Of a DNA stretch of 29,768 nucleotides, positions 9,498 to 19,189 are shown piece after piece. The DNA is taken from contig MNCI01030039.1 in assembly GCA_015680685.1 (NCBI GenBank), positions 801,460 to 831,227 on the forward strand. Direction: 5' to 3'. Origin of the DNA: Gnetum montanum. Its lineage: Eukaryota > Streptophyta > Gnetopsida > Gnetales > Gnetaceae. A program made the position numbers and the translations under genes. The notes beneath the pieces are model-generated. The model saw nothing but the letters and a program-made list of their open reading frames with translations. It ran no database searches and was not told the DNA's origin. Position 1 is the first letter of the stretch. Each line of letters begins with the position of its first letter.

Positions 9498-10439
9498 TAG
9501 TGTATGGACATCTCTTCTAATCACCTTGTTCTTTCCATACCTGTGTAATCTTATAGGTTTTAGGCTTCATGGAAACATCTTGAAGTCATCTTCTTTGAGA
9601 TTTGGGCTCTCAGGAGAGACACATTAGAAGACAAAAGATATCTAGGCTGAGTTCAGAGCTTATAGGAGATGTCTTGGGCAACATGTCTTAGAAATACTTG
9701 AGACATCTTTGATGTTAGTGCGACATCTCAAAAAATTAGGAGACATCTCAACTTTGATATTTCTAGAAGAGCTGAGATGTCTCAACTATAGTGGGATACA
9801 TCTCAGCCAAAAGTCAGATGTCTTACCTAAGTTGTCCAATTTCATAGTGAGACATCCTAGAAAGACTAGAGATAACTTGAATGGGCAAAGAAACTTCTAA
9901 AATTACTATTCCAAGTCTAGAAAGAACCAAGTAAAGATGGAAACTATAGAATATCTTCAAGTTAAGGTTGAGGAAGATTTCTTAGGACTTTTTTCTTTCT
10001 TGGTTAATAAATATGAATTATGTTTCATGATTTTGTTATAGAGAGATATGAGTGAGATATCATTAAATGTCAAGAGGACACATGTGAAGAGTACATAAGT
10101 ATGTTTATAGTTCTTGGTTGATAGAGTAAGTTCTAGCTTGGTATCTCTTAAGTCTTATGAGTTAAGATCTTAATCTCAGTTATGGAAGAGACGCTTTGTT
10201 GGTTGTGTCTTGTAGTGAGAATAGTCATTATGTGGTTATAGAGCCTTATGCTCTGCAGCATCATGTGAGTGTTATGAGTGATTGTATTTGATATTTTCTA
10301 GGTTGTTAAACCCTATGTAATCTTTTCTTTAAATAATTGAATATAGCTAGTTTTCTTATTTATTAGAAAATTAATTATCTTTCATAATATCTAGATTTAG
10401 TATTGGAAGGTAATTTAAGATTGAAGTGAACCTAATCCA
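9498..10439 (+). repeat. 3' LTR of element E, 942 bp
   Basis: Begins TAGTGTATGGACATC and ends GTGAACCTAATCCA, matching the family boundaries. A cluster of AGACATCT/AGATGTCT motifs lies at about 9668-9855. The terminal part is more like the LTR at 11105 (both end with taatatctagatttagta and related sequence) than the LTRs at 17688 and 24248. Confidence 0.8.
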
Positions 10440-11104
10440 CTAACTCTAAGAAATAATAGGAAAATGAGAGAAAGTTAAAGATTTAGGCAAGATTTATAAA
10501 CTCTTCTAAACATGAAAAGAAATTTATCAAAATGGAGTGGACATCATTTTTGATCAATTTGTCAAAGATAAAGTGGTACAAGTATACTACCATGGTGATC
10601 AAATTATGAGCATCAAACTTGTGTTTGGAAATAAAATCATCAACATCATCAGCATATATGTATCATAAATTGGCCTAGAAAACTTCCTTAAGGAATATTT
10701 TTTTAGATTAAATAGATCTTGTACTTCAAACAATTTTCTAGTAATAAAGTATATTCATTGGAGGAGATTTTAATGATCATGTTAGGTTTTTGAAATTGCA
10801 ATATGATAAGATTCATGGAGAATAAGGATTTGAAAACTACAATGATATGAAATATTTACTACTATAATCTATAAGTTTCAATTACCTTGCAATTGCAAAT
10901 ACTAATTTCTAGAAGAGGATAAACATTTCATTACAAATAATAGTGGTATGGAAGAAGCATAAATTGAATATTTCATGTCACATAAAAAATACTGGGCCAT
11001 GTGCAAAGATTGCAGTGTCATACCTAGAGAGTGCCTTATAACTTAGCATCAATTAATGGTCATGGACTTATCTATACAAAGCTTTAAATATAGCATAAGA
11101 AAAA
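10440..11104 (+). pseudogene. RTE-type LINE, endonuclease part (left segment of split LINE)
   Basis: The translation follows an RTE-clade apurinic endonuclease: GVDIIFDQFVKDKVVQV, DQIMSIKLVFGNKIINIIS, then GGDFNDH at about 10760, the Cys-rich WAMCKDC near 11000, and T*HQLMVMDL (usual form TQHRLLVMDL, with the catalytic His kept and the Gln codon now TAG). The N-terminal part is missing at the junction with the LTR ending at 10439, either from 5' truncation of the LINE or from rearrangement. The segment ends at 11104, and its reading frame resumes at 24254 after the retrotransposon composite. Confidence 0.8.
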
Positions 11105-12081
11105 TTGTGGAGGGACACCACTTTTGATTCCCTTGTTCCTTTTCTATGTTTGTGATTGCATGTTTTAGGATTGGAGTAGATGTCTTGGAGGGCTAGAAGA
11201 TTCTTGGCTAAGACTGGGAATTAACAAAAGATGTCTTGGATACAAACAAGACGTCTTATTGATTTTTTTTAGTCCTCTTAGGGAAGACATCTTACAGCTC
11301 AAGATGTGTCTAGAGAAGACGTCTTATCCAAGATATCTCCTACTAGGACGAGACGTCTTATCTTAGAGGAAGACATCTTACCATGATAGGAGATGTCTTC
11401 CTTAAAAGCTAGTTTTACTAGGAGACATCTCCTAGAGGCCAAAGATGATCCATACGGCTGAGGAAACTTCCAAAAACATCTGTCCCAATTTGGAAAATAG
11501 CTAAAACATGAAAGAAAATGATGGAAATAGCTAAGGAGAAGATGAGAGGACTTAGGAAACATTTGAAGAGCTTCAAATAAAGTTGAAGAAAGGTTTCTAG
11601 GTTTCTTATCTTTTGATTTGACATACATATTATTATATTAATCATTGTTGGTAGAATGAGCAAGAAAAGAGCTTTTGAGGGTGAGAGCTAAAAAAGAGAG
11701 TGTGAGTGAGTACATTGAGTGAGTGTAATTAGTGATTTCAGCTCCAAGATCAACTAGTGGTTTGTTGTTCTATGTGTTCAATTCTTTTGTATTTCACTTG
11801 TGAGTTAAGATCTCAATCTTGAATTGTAGGAGAGATTCTATATTAATTATATCTTACATTGAGAATAACCATTGTATGGTTGTAGAGCCTCATGCTCTAC
11901 AATATTATGTAAGTATCCCATGTTTTGGAATATTTATGGATTTTGATAATCCTATTGTAATATTCTAATAAGTTAATTGAAGATAGCTAGTTTTCTTATT
12001 ATCTAGCAACAAAGTTTATCTTTCCATAATATCTAGATTTAGTACATGCAAATGATTTATTTATGGAGTGAACCTACTCCA
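11105..12081 (+). repeat. 5' LTR of element C, 977 bp
   Basis: Begins TTGTGGAGGGACACC and ends GTGAACCTACTCCA, 7 nt before the primer binding site. About eleven AGACGTCT-type motifs lie at 11180-11430, and three are intact AGACGTCT (11249, 11317, 11351). The start could be read as 11108 (TGGAG), but 11105 gives a matching AAAAA target duplication. The minus-strand open frames at 11299-11663 are shadows of the LTR. Confidence 0.8.
11180..11430. promoter_or_regulatory. AGACGTCT palindrome array in LTR U3
   Basis: About eleven copies of AGACGTCT or its CpG-decay products AGACATCT and AGATGTCT, in both orientations. GACGTC is the classic C-box type core bound by plant bZIP factors. Similar arrays lie at 6100-6340, 9668-9855, 15788-16065, 16868-17040 and 23334-23610 in the other LTRs. 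A role as enhancer is inferred from position near the LTR start. Confidence 0.6.
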
Positions 12082-12088
12082 ATGTTAT

Positions 12089-12100
12089 GGGTATCAAAGC
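12089..12100 (+). other. Primer binding site of element C (tRNA-iMet)
   Basis: GGGTATCAAAGC differs from TGGTATCAGAGC at two positions and lies 7 nt after the LTR end. Confidence 0.65.
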
Positions 12101-12163
12101 TTTGGATCTTAGTTTTGTGTTGATTGTTTCTTAGAAATTGGTTAAGCATTTTGTCAATTTCAG

Positions 12164-13330
12164 ATGGCATGTAAGAAGAAATAGGTGTAAGTTTCAAATC
12201 AAGACATGGAGAGCATGAAGTTTACCTTCTAGATGATGGTTTTCCAATTAAATGAAATTAGCATAAAGGTAAACAAGAATGCTGGTCCTAGACATATTTA
12301 GACACATGGGGGTGGAGAGCATGTGCATTTAGATGAAGAAGTTTTACAACTAGGTGGAGATGAAGTAGATGAAGAGGAAGGATAATCTAGCCATGGGAGT
12401 ATAGGAAACCATTAGTCAAGGATTCCAATGAAAAGAAATCCTATTCCTTAAATAAGAAATCCAAGTACTTCAATGATGTTAAACACTTCTTCTCCAAGCA
12501 AGCTTGACAAGGAAGATGAGGTAAGACTTTCTAGAGCTTTTAGAAATGTTGCCAAAATTTCATACATGGAGTTGAAGACTATGTAAATGGCACAAATGCT
12601 TTTGTGAGTTAGCAAAAGGTACTTGAAAAGCATTTTTAGTTCAAAGAGGTACTAAATAAATTAAGGGTATCTATTACTGAATCCATATTAGAAGGTATGA
12701 CTTCTACTTAGTGGGAAAAGAGTCCTATGATTATGAAGGATGAAATGATCAACCCATTAGAGAATAAGATATGATGAAATACAGGTTGAAAAGAAAACTT
12801 GAATAGTATTATTAAATATAAGAAACCATTATGAAGTTGAAGGTCTTAAGGCAAGGTGACAAGGTTTTCAAAGAATTTTACATCAAATTTTGTGATCTAT
12901 TCCATCAAGCTAAGGTAAAATAGGAAGAGTATGAACAAGCTTCAATCTTTCTAGGAGGTCTCAAAATGATGTACCATTAGGAGTTTTTTTTATAAGCCAC
13001 ATACTCTTGATAAGGTTTATGATTTGATGCTTAAAGATGAGAATAAATTAGGTGAATTTGAAAACAAAAGTAATTAATATTCCAAGGAAAAGAAGGGATC
13101 CAAGTCCAAATCTAAAGACAAGAAGGATAGCCATGACAAGAAGACTGAAAGAGATAATGAGAAGGGTAAAGCTAAGGTGAACCAAGGCAAGGAAGGCAAG
13201 GGTCAAGTAGCATCTTATCAACAATTTATTACTTCAAGTGTGGAGAATAAAAACATAAGTAATGGGATTTTCCACTTTACAAGGTAGCCAAGGGTAAAGA
13301 TGTGCAAACCATGGAGTGGAGGAGATACTA
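12164..13330 (+). pseudogene. Gag of element C
   Basis: ATG at 12164 (MACKKK), then NQDMESMKFTF, an acidic segment (GGDEVDEEEG), LSRAFRNVAKISYMELKTM, and after a frameshift VFKEFYIKFCDLFHQAK and a Lys-rich tail. The zinc knuckle near 13235-13280 is badly worn. Parallel in sequence and order to gag of B and D. The segment at 12740-12790 is the uninterrupted counterpart of the site in D where the solo LTR is inserted. Confidence 0.75.
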
Positions 13331-13990
13331 TGCTAAGGTCTTTACAGACGTAAACTTAATGCTCCCAAAATTAAGAATGTTTTTGAATTAAATTCTTATG
13401 CATTCATGGAAAATGTAAATAGAGGAGATCATCCTAATAGAAAATTTTTGTTTTGGATTGGGACATGTTTGCTTAGTGAGGAGTAAATTCATGCTTTAAT
13501 TGATGGGGGAGCCTAAGAAAATATTATTTCTTATAGGGTAGTTGCTAGATTGGGGTAGTAACTAATCCTCATTTGAGACCATCTAATGTGCATTGGTAAT
13601 TTAGAGATTTTTTTCCAAGAGGTAAGGGAATAATGTACTTTGAGATTTAAAATTGAAGGTTTTCATGATATTGTAAAGTGTGATGTATTTCTTATAGATT
13701 GTGAAAGTATGATTTATTTCCTATAGATTATGCTGATGTAATTATTTTTAGACCTTGGAATTTTAGCAATGGTACTTAGTTTGATGGAGCAAGAAATTTG
13801 TGAGTGTAGCTAGACCTAATGGAATCCATGATTTGATTCCTATAATGGCTGAACAAGTAAGGTAGCAAAGCTCACTTAATGCTTTCTTAATCCTTCTATG
13901 AGAGAGAGAATATATTAAGGAGCATGATGAAATTGGTTTTTGGTTTTTTTTATGATAATAATTACTATTAACCATGATGATCTATAGGTT
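13331..13990 (+). pseudogene. Protease and linker of element C
   Basis: Recognisable pieces: CLLSEE*IHALIDGGA*ENIIS around 13480-13535 (protease core), a TNPHLRPSNVHW-type block around 13560, and VARPNGIHDLIPIMAEQVR at about 13805-13865. These match elements B and D in order. Several frameshifts and TAG stops are present. Confidence 0.65.
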
Positions 13991-14019
13991 GAACTTCTTA
14001 CAGGTACACTAGGCTTGAA

Positions 14020-14325
14020 GAAGAAATTTTCCAAGGTATTTAATAAGGAACTAGATGGACTACCACTGATGAGAAATGTACAAAATCAGATTGATTTCAT
14101 CCTTGGTGCTACCATTACAAACAAGAGAGCTTACTGAATGGAACCAAATTAGACGGTTGAGTTGCAAAGCCAAGTAGAGGGGTTACTTGCAAATGGCTTC
14201 ATGAGGGAATCCATTTCACCTTGTGTAGTTCCAACTATGCTAGTACCAAAGAAAGAAAATAATGAACAGAGGATGTGCATTGATTCTAAGATAATGTATA
14301 GGATAATAATGAGGTATAAAGTGAA
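14020..14325 (+). pseudogene. N-terminal fragment of element C reverse transcriptase
   Basis: The start of RT matches element D at 20440-20720: a region before NGFMRESISPCVVPTMLVPK, then MCIDSKIM and RIIMRYK. The match stops near 14325, before any catalytic motif, where a different element's protease begins. RT, RNase H and most of integrase of element C are missing. Confidence 0.7.
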
Positions 14326-15045
14326 TTGAATGGTTGTACTTTTATTGCACATGTTACTGCCAATGAGGATGTTATAAGAAAGAGTTTATTTAGAACTCAT
14401 TATGATGTTAAGGATTACTCATTGAGTGTGCACATTGATGGTGGAGCATAAGAAAATGTGATTTTTGCCAAGGTGGTGAAGTCATTGCAATTAGCTACAA
14501 TTCCTCACCTTATTCCATACAAAGTGCATTGATTAATGAAGAATCATATAAGCAAGTTAAGGAATAGTGCCTTATTGATTATTCATTGGATGTTTTCATT
14601 ATTAAATTCTTTGTGATGTATTACTATTGATTATTTGGATATGATATTTAGTAGACCATGGAATTATGATAATAAGGTTATCTTTGATGGCAAAAATAAT
14701 AGTTGGACTGTAAGGAAAGACAATCATAAATTTAGATTGTTATATAATATTATTGATATTGAGGTTGGTAATTTGAATTCTTTATTGATGCTTCCTAGTT
14801 GTAAGGATATTGTTAGGGTTCATTCTAGTTGTGATGATGAATTTTCTTTGATGCTAAAGAGGATGCATTTGATATGAATATTATTACTAATTGCATAGAG
14901 TCTCATATGAATAAGAAGAAGGTTGATTTTGCTCCTAATAAATCTTGGATGTTAATAATAGTAGTATGTTGGGTGATGCTTTTGGGCACTTATGTAAATG
15001 ATGGACTAAACTTGGTATTGGCAAAGGAATGCTGTAAAAATAAGA
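14326..15045 (+). pseudogene. Protease region fragment of a different Ty3/gypsy element
   Basis: From about 14340 the + strand reads RKSLFRTHYDVKDYSLSVHI, IDGGA*ENVIFAKVVKSL, a worn block, then DMIFSRPWNYDNKVIFDGK and NHKFRLLYN. The order (FRT, I-D-G/S-G, ENV, and LGRPW-type S-R-P-W) is the protease of another plant Ty3 lineage, not that of the B/C/D family. The open frames 14635-14877 and 14874-15080 belong to it, continuing into a segment with NKKKVDFAPNKSWML. No LTR for this element is seen, so it is a fragment captured by insertion or recombination. Confidence 0.65.
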
Positions 15046-15105
15046 AAGATCCATTAGTAGCAAAGCGAGAGATTCTCTAATTTCCTTCACCTTGGTAGCT
15101 TCCAT
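15045..15105 (-). pseudogene. Gag start fragment of the element on the minus strand
   Basis: Downstream of the minus-strand LTR and primer binding site there is an ATG at 15105 reading MEATKVKEIRESLALLLMDL before the sequence passes into the foreign protease fragment. About 20 codons are believable. The start is placed by its position after the primer binding site. It is not the gag of the B/C/D family. Confidence 0.45.
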
Positions 15106-15127
15106 CTTGAATCTAGTAGTACCTCAG

Positions 15128-15181
15128 TACCAGATTGGTATCAATACCATATTGTGAACCTACTCTAATACCAATCTGGTA
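15128..15181. repeat. 14-bp inverted repeat around the LTR end and primer binding site
   Basis: TACCAGATTGGTAT at 15128-15141 is the exact reverse complement of 15168-15181, with a 26-nt spacer. The right arm covers the end of the minus-strand LTR and half of the primer binding site. It would form a hairpin in the RNA. Confidence 0.8.
15162..15173 (-). other. Primer binding site (tRNA-iMet) of the minus-strand element
   Basis: The minus strand reads TGGTATTAGAGT, the same decayed iMet site as in element B, 3 nt beyond the LTR end. Confidence 0.65.
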
Positions 15182-16137
15182 TCAGGATGCTACCTCAATA
15201 GATCCCAATAGAATCCAATTCATAACTTTTAAGTAGATCTTAGCTTAGAAAATAAGAACAACACAATGAAATGGAGAAAATCTTCCTTATATTAAAACAA
15301 CTCTTAAAATTCAGAGAAAATACATCAAAGCTAAGAAGCCAAGCTCAATGCACAACTCTTCCAAGGATCTTAGAGGCCACACATATTTCCTCTTATTTCT
15401 TAATTTCTTAATATGGAGCCAAAGGTCAAGACAAGACATTGATAAGAGGTTCCCTCAACCTCTCTCAAGTGCTCTCCCTTGCCTCTCACTTAATTTTCTT
15501 ATATAAGCTCTCTTCCCTCAAGTGCTTTCTCTTACTCTTGGTCCAAGATGTTGCGTGTTGTTATTCTAACAATTGTGAATTACATTAATATTTATGGATA
15601 ATAGGAAGATAAGAAATCTAGAAACCTTTCCTTAACTCAACTTGAGGCTACTCTAATGTTTCTCAAGTATTCTCACCTTCTCCCTAGCTATTTTCATCCT
15701 TTTCTATTTTGTTTTTTTTATTTCTCAAATTGAGATGGGTGTTTTTGGAAGTTTCCCTAGTCTTATGGGTCATCTTTGACCTTGCCAAGACATCTTCTGT
15801 GTCAATCCAACTCTCATGGAAGATGTCTTCTATCAACACAAGACATTTCCTCTAGTGGTAAGACATCTTGTTTAGAAGGAAGAAATCTTGTGTGTAAGAC
15901 ATCTTCTACCTAGGGAAGACATCTCCTCTAAGATGTATTTTGTACAAACAAGACATCTTTTCTGAGATGTTAGCTTAAACTGCCAAATGTTTTCTTTGAT
16001 TTTTAGACATCTCCTATCACTTTCAAGTCACATCTAAGACATCTTCTAGGATTCCAAGACATCTTCATCAAGCTCAAAACCTACAAAACATACATGTAGG
16101 GAAAAATAAGGGAATCAGGAGAGGTGTCCCTACACCA
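15177..16137 (-). repeat. Minus-strand LTR, 961 bp, chromovirus family variant
   Basis: On the minus strand it starts TGGTGTAGGGACACC, the best preserved start in the window, and has about a dozen AGACATCT/AGATGTCT motifs (15788-16065 on +). Its 3' end (CATCCTGATACCA) differs from the other LTRs, so it is a related subfamily. It has a polypurine tract on its upstream side and a primer binding site on its downstream side. Confidence 0.7.
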
Positions 16138-16151
16138 GCTCTTCCACCCTT
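16138..16151 (-). other. Polypurine tract upstream of the minus-strand LTR
   Basis: The minus strand reads AAGGGTGGAAGAGC directly before the LTR start, as expected for the interior side of a 3' LTR. Confidence 0.6.
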
Positions 16152-16158
16152 AAAAATG

Positions 16159-16404
16159 TCATGCTTCATGACCTTTCATAAGTTGGAAGGAACTAGGCCC
16201 CCATGACTCAAGGCCATCACTCATAGCACAATAATCAAGACTCAATGCATTATAAACATGAGAATGAGTAATATTTGATGTTTTAGTTTTGAGCTTCTCT
16301 TGCTCATGAGGGGTTGTCCTCATGTCCTACCATGCTTCCTTTATTTCAGTATCTCCTTGGAATACTTCCCTTGCATCCTCATGATGACTCAACCCTGCAT
16401 AAAA
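16159..16404 (-). pseudogene. C-terminal end of an unrecognised ORF before the minus-strand LTR
   Basis: A minus-strand frame of about 80 codons with only one internal stop (TAG) ends with TGA at 16159-16161, just before the polypurine tract. Visible parts: LSHHEDAREVFQGDTEIKEA, then DMRTTPHEQEKLKTK and the C-terminus WGPSSFQLMKGHEA. It sits where the end of pol or an extra 3' ORF would be, but it is not the chromodomain tail seen in D and E. I do not recognise it. Confidence 0.45.
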
Positions 16405-16504
16405 ATAACATGTGAATTTGGAAAAATAATTGTTAGCATTATTCTATGGAGTAGTCCTTATTGTCCTATGCCTAAATAGCAATGACATTCTTCTTTGACT
16501 CATA

Positions 16505-16861
16505 AATATGGAGAAAAATGCTAAAGAGAGAGTCCTTAAGTAGAATGAGGGCAAATAGAAGCCTAATTTTGTTGGTGGTGACTTAGTTTGGGTGCACTTG
16601 AAAAAGAAGCAATTGAGGGATATTAACTTCTTCAAATTGAAAGCCAAGAAGATGGAGCCTTTAAAAATAAAGGCTAAAATCAATGATAATAATTTTTATA
16701 TTGTTTTACCAAATGATGTTGTTAAGTCTTTTATGTTCAATATTTTAGCTCTTATATACTATCATGAACTAGTTGATGAGAATACCATATAGGATAGCAT
16801 TGATCAGTTAAAGGGGGCTATTAATCAGTCTAAGTCTTCAATGAAGAGGAAGTCAATCATA
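16505..16861 (+). pseudogene. Integrase C-terminal fragment of element C
   Basis: The + strand reads MEKNAKERVLK, FVGGDLVWVHLKKKQLRDI, KKMEPLKIKAKINDNNFYI, YYHELVDENTI and SKSSMKRKSIIMK, matching elements D and E. It ends before the chromodomain and runs straight into the middle of an LTR near 16861-16866, so the end of pol, the polypurine tract and the LTR start were deleted here. The minus-strand frame at 16444-16683 is a shadow. Confidence 0.8.
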
Positions 16862-16865
16862 ATGA

Positions 16866-17688
16866 AGGAAGACATCTTGCAAGAGGGAAGATATCTTGCT
16901 AAAGATATCTCTTGCTAGGAGAAGACATCCTTCCCAATACATCTCCTATCAAGAGGAGACATCTTGTGTTAGAGGGAGACATCTTGCCAGTATAGGAGAT
17001 GTTCCTTGAAAGATAGTTTTAAAAAGAGACATCTCTTAGGGGCTAGAGATGACCTATATGATTAGGGAAACTTCCAAAAACACTCATCCCAATTTGCGAA
17101 ATAGTCAAAACATGAAGAAAAAGGGTGGAAACAACCAAGGAGAAGGTGAGAAGACTTGAAAAATATTTGCAGAGCCTCAAATGGAGTTGAGGAAATGTTT
17201 CTAGATTTCTCATCTTCCAATTTGACATCAATGTTGTTGTATTCACCATTATTGTTATATGAGTGAGAGAAGAGCTCTTGAGAGTGAGAGTTGAAGAAGA
17301 GAGAGTAAGTGAGTGCATTGAGTGAGTGTAATTGGTGATTGTAGCTCCAAGCTCAACTAGTGGTATGTTGGTCTATGTGTTCAATTCTCTTATGTCTCAC
17401 TTGTAAGTTGAGATCTTAGTCTTAAGTTATAGGAGAGATTCTCTATTGGTTGTGTCTTGCATTAAGAAAAACCACTGTGAGGTCGTAGAACCTCATGCTC
17501 TGCAATTTTGTGTATGTGTCCTAGGTTTCTGAATGTTTATGGGTTTTGACAATCCAATTGTAATCTTCTAATAAATTAATTGAGGATAGCTCGTGTTCTT
17601 GTTTTCTAGAAAAACTGATTTTTATCTTTACATAAAATTTGGATTTAGTACATGAAGGTAATTTATTTGTGAAAGTGAACCTGCTCCA
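16866..17688 (+). repeat. LTR shared between elements C and D, 5' truncated
   Basis: Begins inside the AGACATCTT array and ends GTGAACCTGCTCCA, followed by the primer binding site of element D. It lacks roughly the first 170 bp of the LTR. Its end is closest to the LTR at 23260-24248 (both have tacataaaatttggattt), so it is D's 5' LTR and occupies the position of C's 3' LTR. Confidence 0.75.
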
Positions 17689-17695
17689 ACTTTAT

Positions 17696-17707
17696 TAGTA
17701 TCAAAGC
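17696..17707 (+). other. Primer binding site of element D (tRNA-iMet)
   Basis: TAGTATCAAAGC differs from TGGTATCAGAGC at two positions, both G to A changes. It lies 7 nt after the LTR end. Confidence 0.7.
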
Positions 17708-17770
17708 TTTGGAGCATAGTCTTATGCTGATTATTGCTAAGAAATTGGTTGAGGATTTTGTCAATTTCAA

Positions 17771-18366
17771 ATGGCATCCAAGAAGAATAGGTACAAGCTC
17801 TAAATTGGGACATGGAGGGCATCAAGTCTACCTTCTAGATGATGGTTACTTGATTAGATGAAATTAACATAAATGTAGATAGGAATACCAGTCCTGGCCA
17901 TATCCAAACGTGCAAGGGTAAAGAGCATGCATGTTTAGATGAAGAAGCTTCACAACTAGATGGAGATAGAGTGGATGAAGAGGAAAAACAATTGAGCTAT
18001 AGGATTGAAGGAAACCATCAACTAATAATTTCAATGGGATGGAATCTTATTCATTAAATGAGAAATCTAAGAGCTCTAATGATGTAAAACACTTCTTCTT
18101 CAAGAAAGCTTGTCAAGGAAGATGATACAAGAATTTCTAGAGCTTTTAGAAATGCTGTCAAAATTCCATACATGAAGTTGAAGAGTTTTAATTGTGTAGA
18201 TGGCACCAATGCTTTTGTGAGTTGGCTAAAGACACTTGAAAAGCATGTTAAGTTGGTAGAGATATCAAATAACTTGAGGGTATCTATTATAGAATTCAAA
18301 TTAGAAGGTATGGCTTCTACTTGATAGAAAAAAGAGTTCTAAGATTATGAAAGATGAAATAGTCAA
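17771..18366 (+). pseudogene. Gag of element D, N-terminal part
   Basis: ATG at 17771 (MASKKNRYKL). After a frameshift it reads DMEGIKSTF, INVDRNTSPGHIQ, DGDRVDEEEKQLSY, SRAFRNAVKIPYMKLKSF, CVDGTNAFVSWLKTLEKHVK and NLRVSIIEFKLEGMAST. It is interrupted at 18366 by a solo LTR and continues at 19195. Alignment with element C at 12720-12790 shows an uninterrupted version of this site. Confidence 0.75.
18362..18366. other. Left target site duplication GTCAA
   Basis: GTCAA directly precedes the solo LTR and is repeated at 19190-19194 directly after it, the 5-bp duplication made by LTR-retrotransposon integration. Confidence 0.85.
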
Positions 18367-18566
18367 TGATGAGTGGCGAGGTACCCCTACACTCCACCAT
18401 ACGAATACGAGCATGCACGCGGGATCCTATCGAACTCCGCAGACTAAATGCCTTAACACCACAAGAAACACTTGGGGTTAATCGTTCGTTGTCTTCCCAG
18501 GCTTGCTTGTATGTGTCACGGTGTATGGTTAAGCAAGTCTGAGGTATGTGATTTTTTTGGTATTTT

Positions 18567-19106
18567 NNNNNNNNNNNNNNNNNNNNNNNNNNNNNNNNNN
18601 NNNNNNNNNNNNNNNNNNNNNNNNNNNNNNNNNNNNNNNNNNNNNNNNNNNNNNNNNNNNNNNNNNNNNNNNNNNNNNNNNNNNNNNNNNNNNNNNNNNN
18701 NNNNNNNNNNNNNNNNNNNNNNNNNNNNNNNNNNNNNNNNNNNNNNNNNNNNNNNNNNNNNNNNNNNNNNNNNNNNNNNNNNNNNNNNNNNNNNNNNNNN
18801 NNNNNNNNNNNNNNNNNNNNNNNNNNNNNNNNNNNNNNNNNNNNNNNNNNNNNNNNNNNNNNNNNNNNNNNNNNNNNNNNNNNNNNNNNNNNNNNNNNNN
18901 NNNNNNNNNNNNNNNNNNNNNNNNNNNNNNNNNNNNNNNNNNNNNNNNNNNNNNNNNNNNNNNNNNNNNNNNNNNNNNNNNNNNNNNNNNNNNNNNNNNN
19001 NNNNNNNNNNNNNNNNNNNNNNNNNNNNNNNNNNNNNNNNNNNNNNNNNNNNNNNNNNNNNNNNNNNNNNNNNNNNNNNNNNNNNNNNNNNNNNNNNNNN
19101 NNNNNN
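18567..19106. other. Assembly gap (540 N)
   Basis: A run of N inside the solo LTR. Its real length is unknown. The corresponding LTR at 1505-2394 is 890 bp, so the gap estimate is roughly right. Confidence 0.95.
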
Positions 19107-19112
19107 ATGGCG

Positions 19113-19164
19113 GCGGGACGCGATATCGCAGGAGAAGACACGATATCGCGTACGCGATATCGCG
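19113..19164. promoter_or_regulatory. CGATATCG palindrome cluster with a 22-bp perfect palindrome
   Basis: Three intact GCGATATCG/CGATATCGCG sites. The last two, separated by GTAC, form a perfect 22-bp palindrome at 19141-19162. This is the intact version of the GATATC cluster at 1531-1612. About 14 CpG lie within 83 bp here, against about 3 in the matching part of the older copy. Confidence 0.7.
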
Positions 19165-19189
19165 GCCTAGTGCAGGTCGCGTCTCATCA

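Larger units (their letters stand above)
7880..10439 (+). mobile_element. 3' half of chromovirus E (RNase H end, integrase, chromodomain, LTR)
   Basis: The sequence aligns in order with the 3' part of element D. It lacks everything upstream of the last ~40 codons of RNase H. The left edge joins a foreign gag near 7830-7880 and the right edge is the LTR end at 10439, followed directly by LINE sequence. Confidence 0.85.
18367..19189 (-). repeat. Solo LTR of family A, 823 bp including an N gap
   Basis: Ends are TGATGAG and CTCATCA, a perfect 7-bp terminal inverted repeat, with GTCAA on both sides. The first ~65 bp match the reverse complement of 2330-2394 (about 87% by eye), and more weakly further in; the GATATC cluster is at the opposite end in both, so this copy is in minus orientation relative to the LTR at 1505. 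There is no interior sequence, so it is the product of recombination between two LTRs. Sequence outside the gap is rich in CpG, suggesting a younger copy. The long frames reported across the N run are artefacts. Confidence 0.85.

Noticed and set aside
11095-11112. LTR start at 11108 (TGGAG, pairing with CTCCA)
   Set aside because: Attractive as an inverted repeat, but it gives no target duplication; a start at 11105 matches the family consensus and leaves AAAAA on both sides.
11299-11663. Two overlapping minus-strand ORFs, and similar ones at 17043-17318 and 23326-23559
   Set aside because: They lie inside LTRs and recur because the LTRs are related, not because a protein is encoded.
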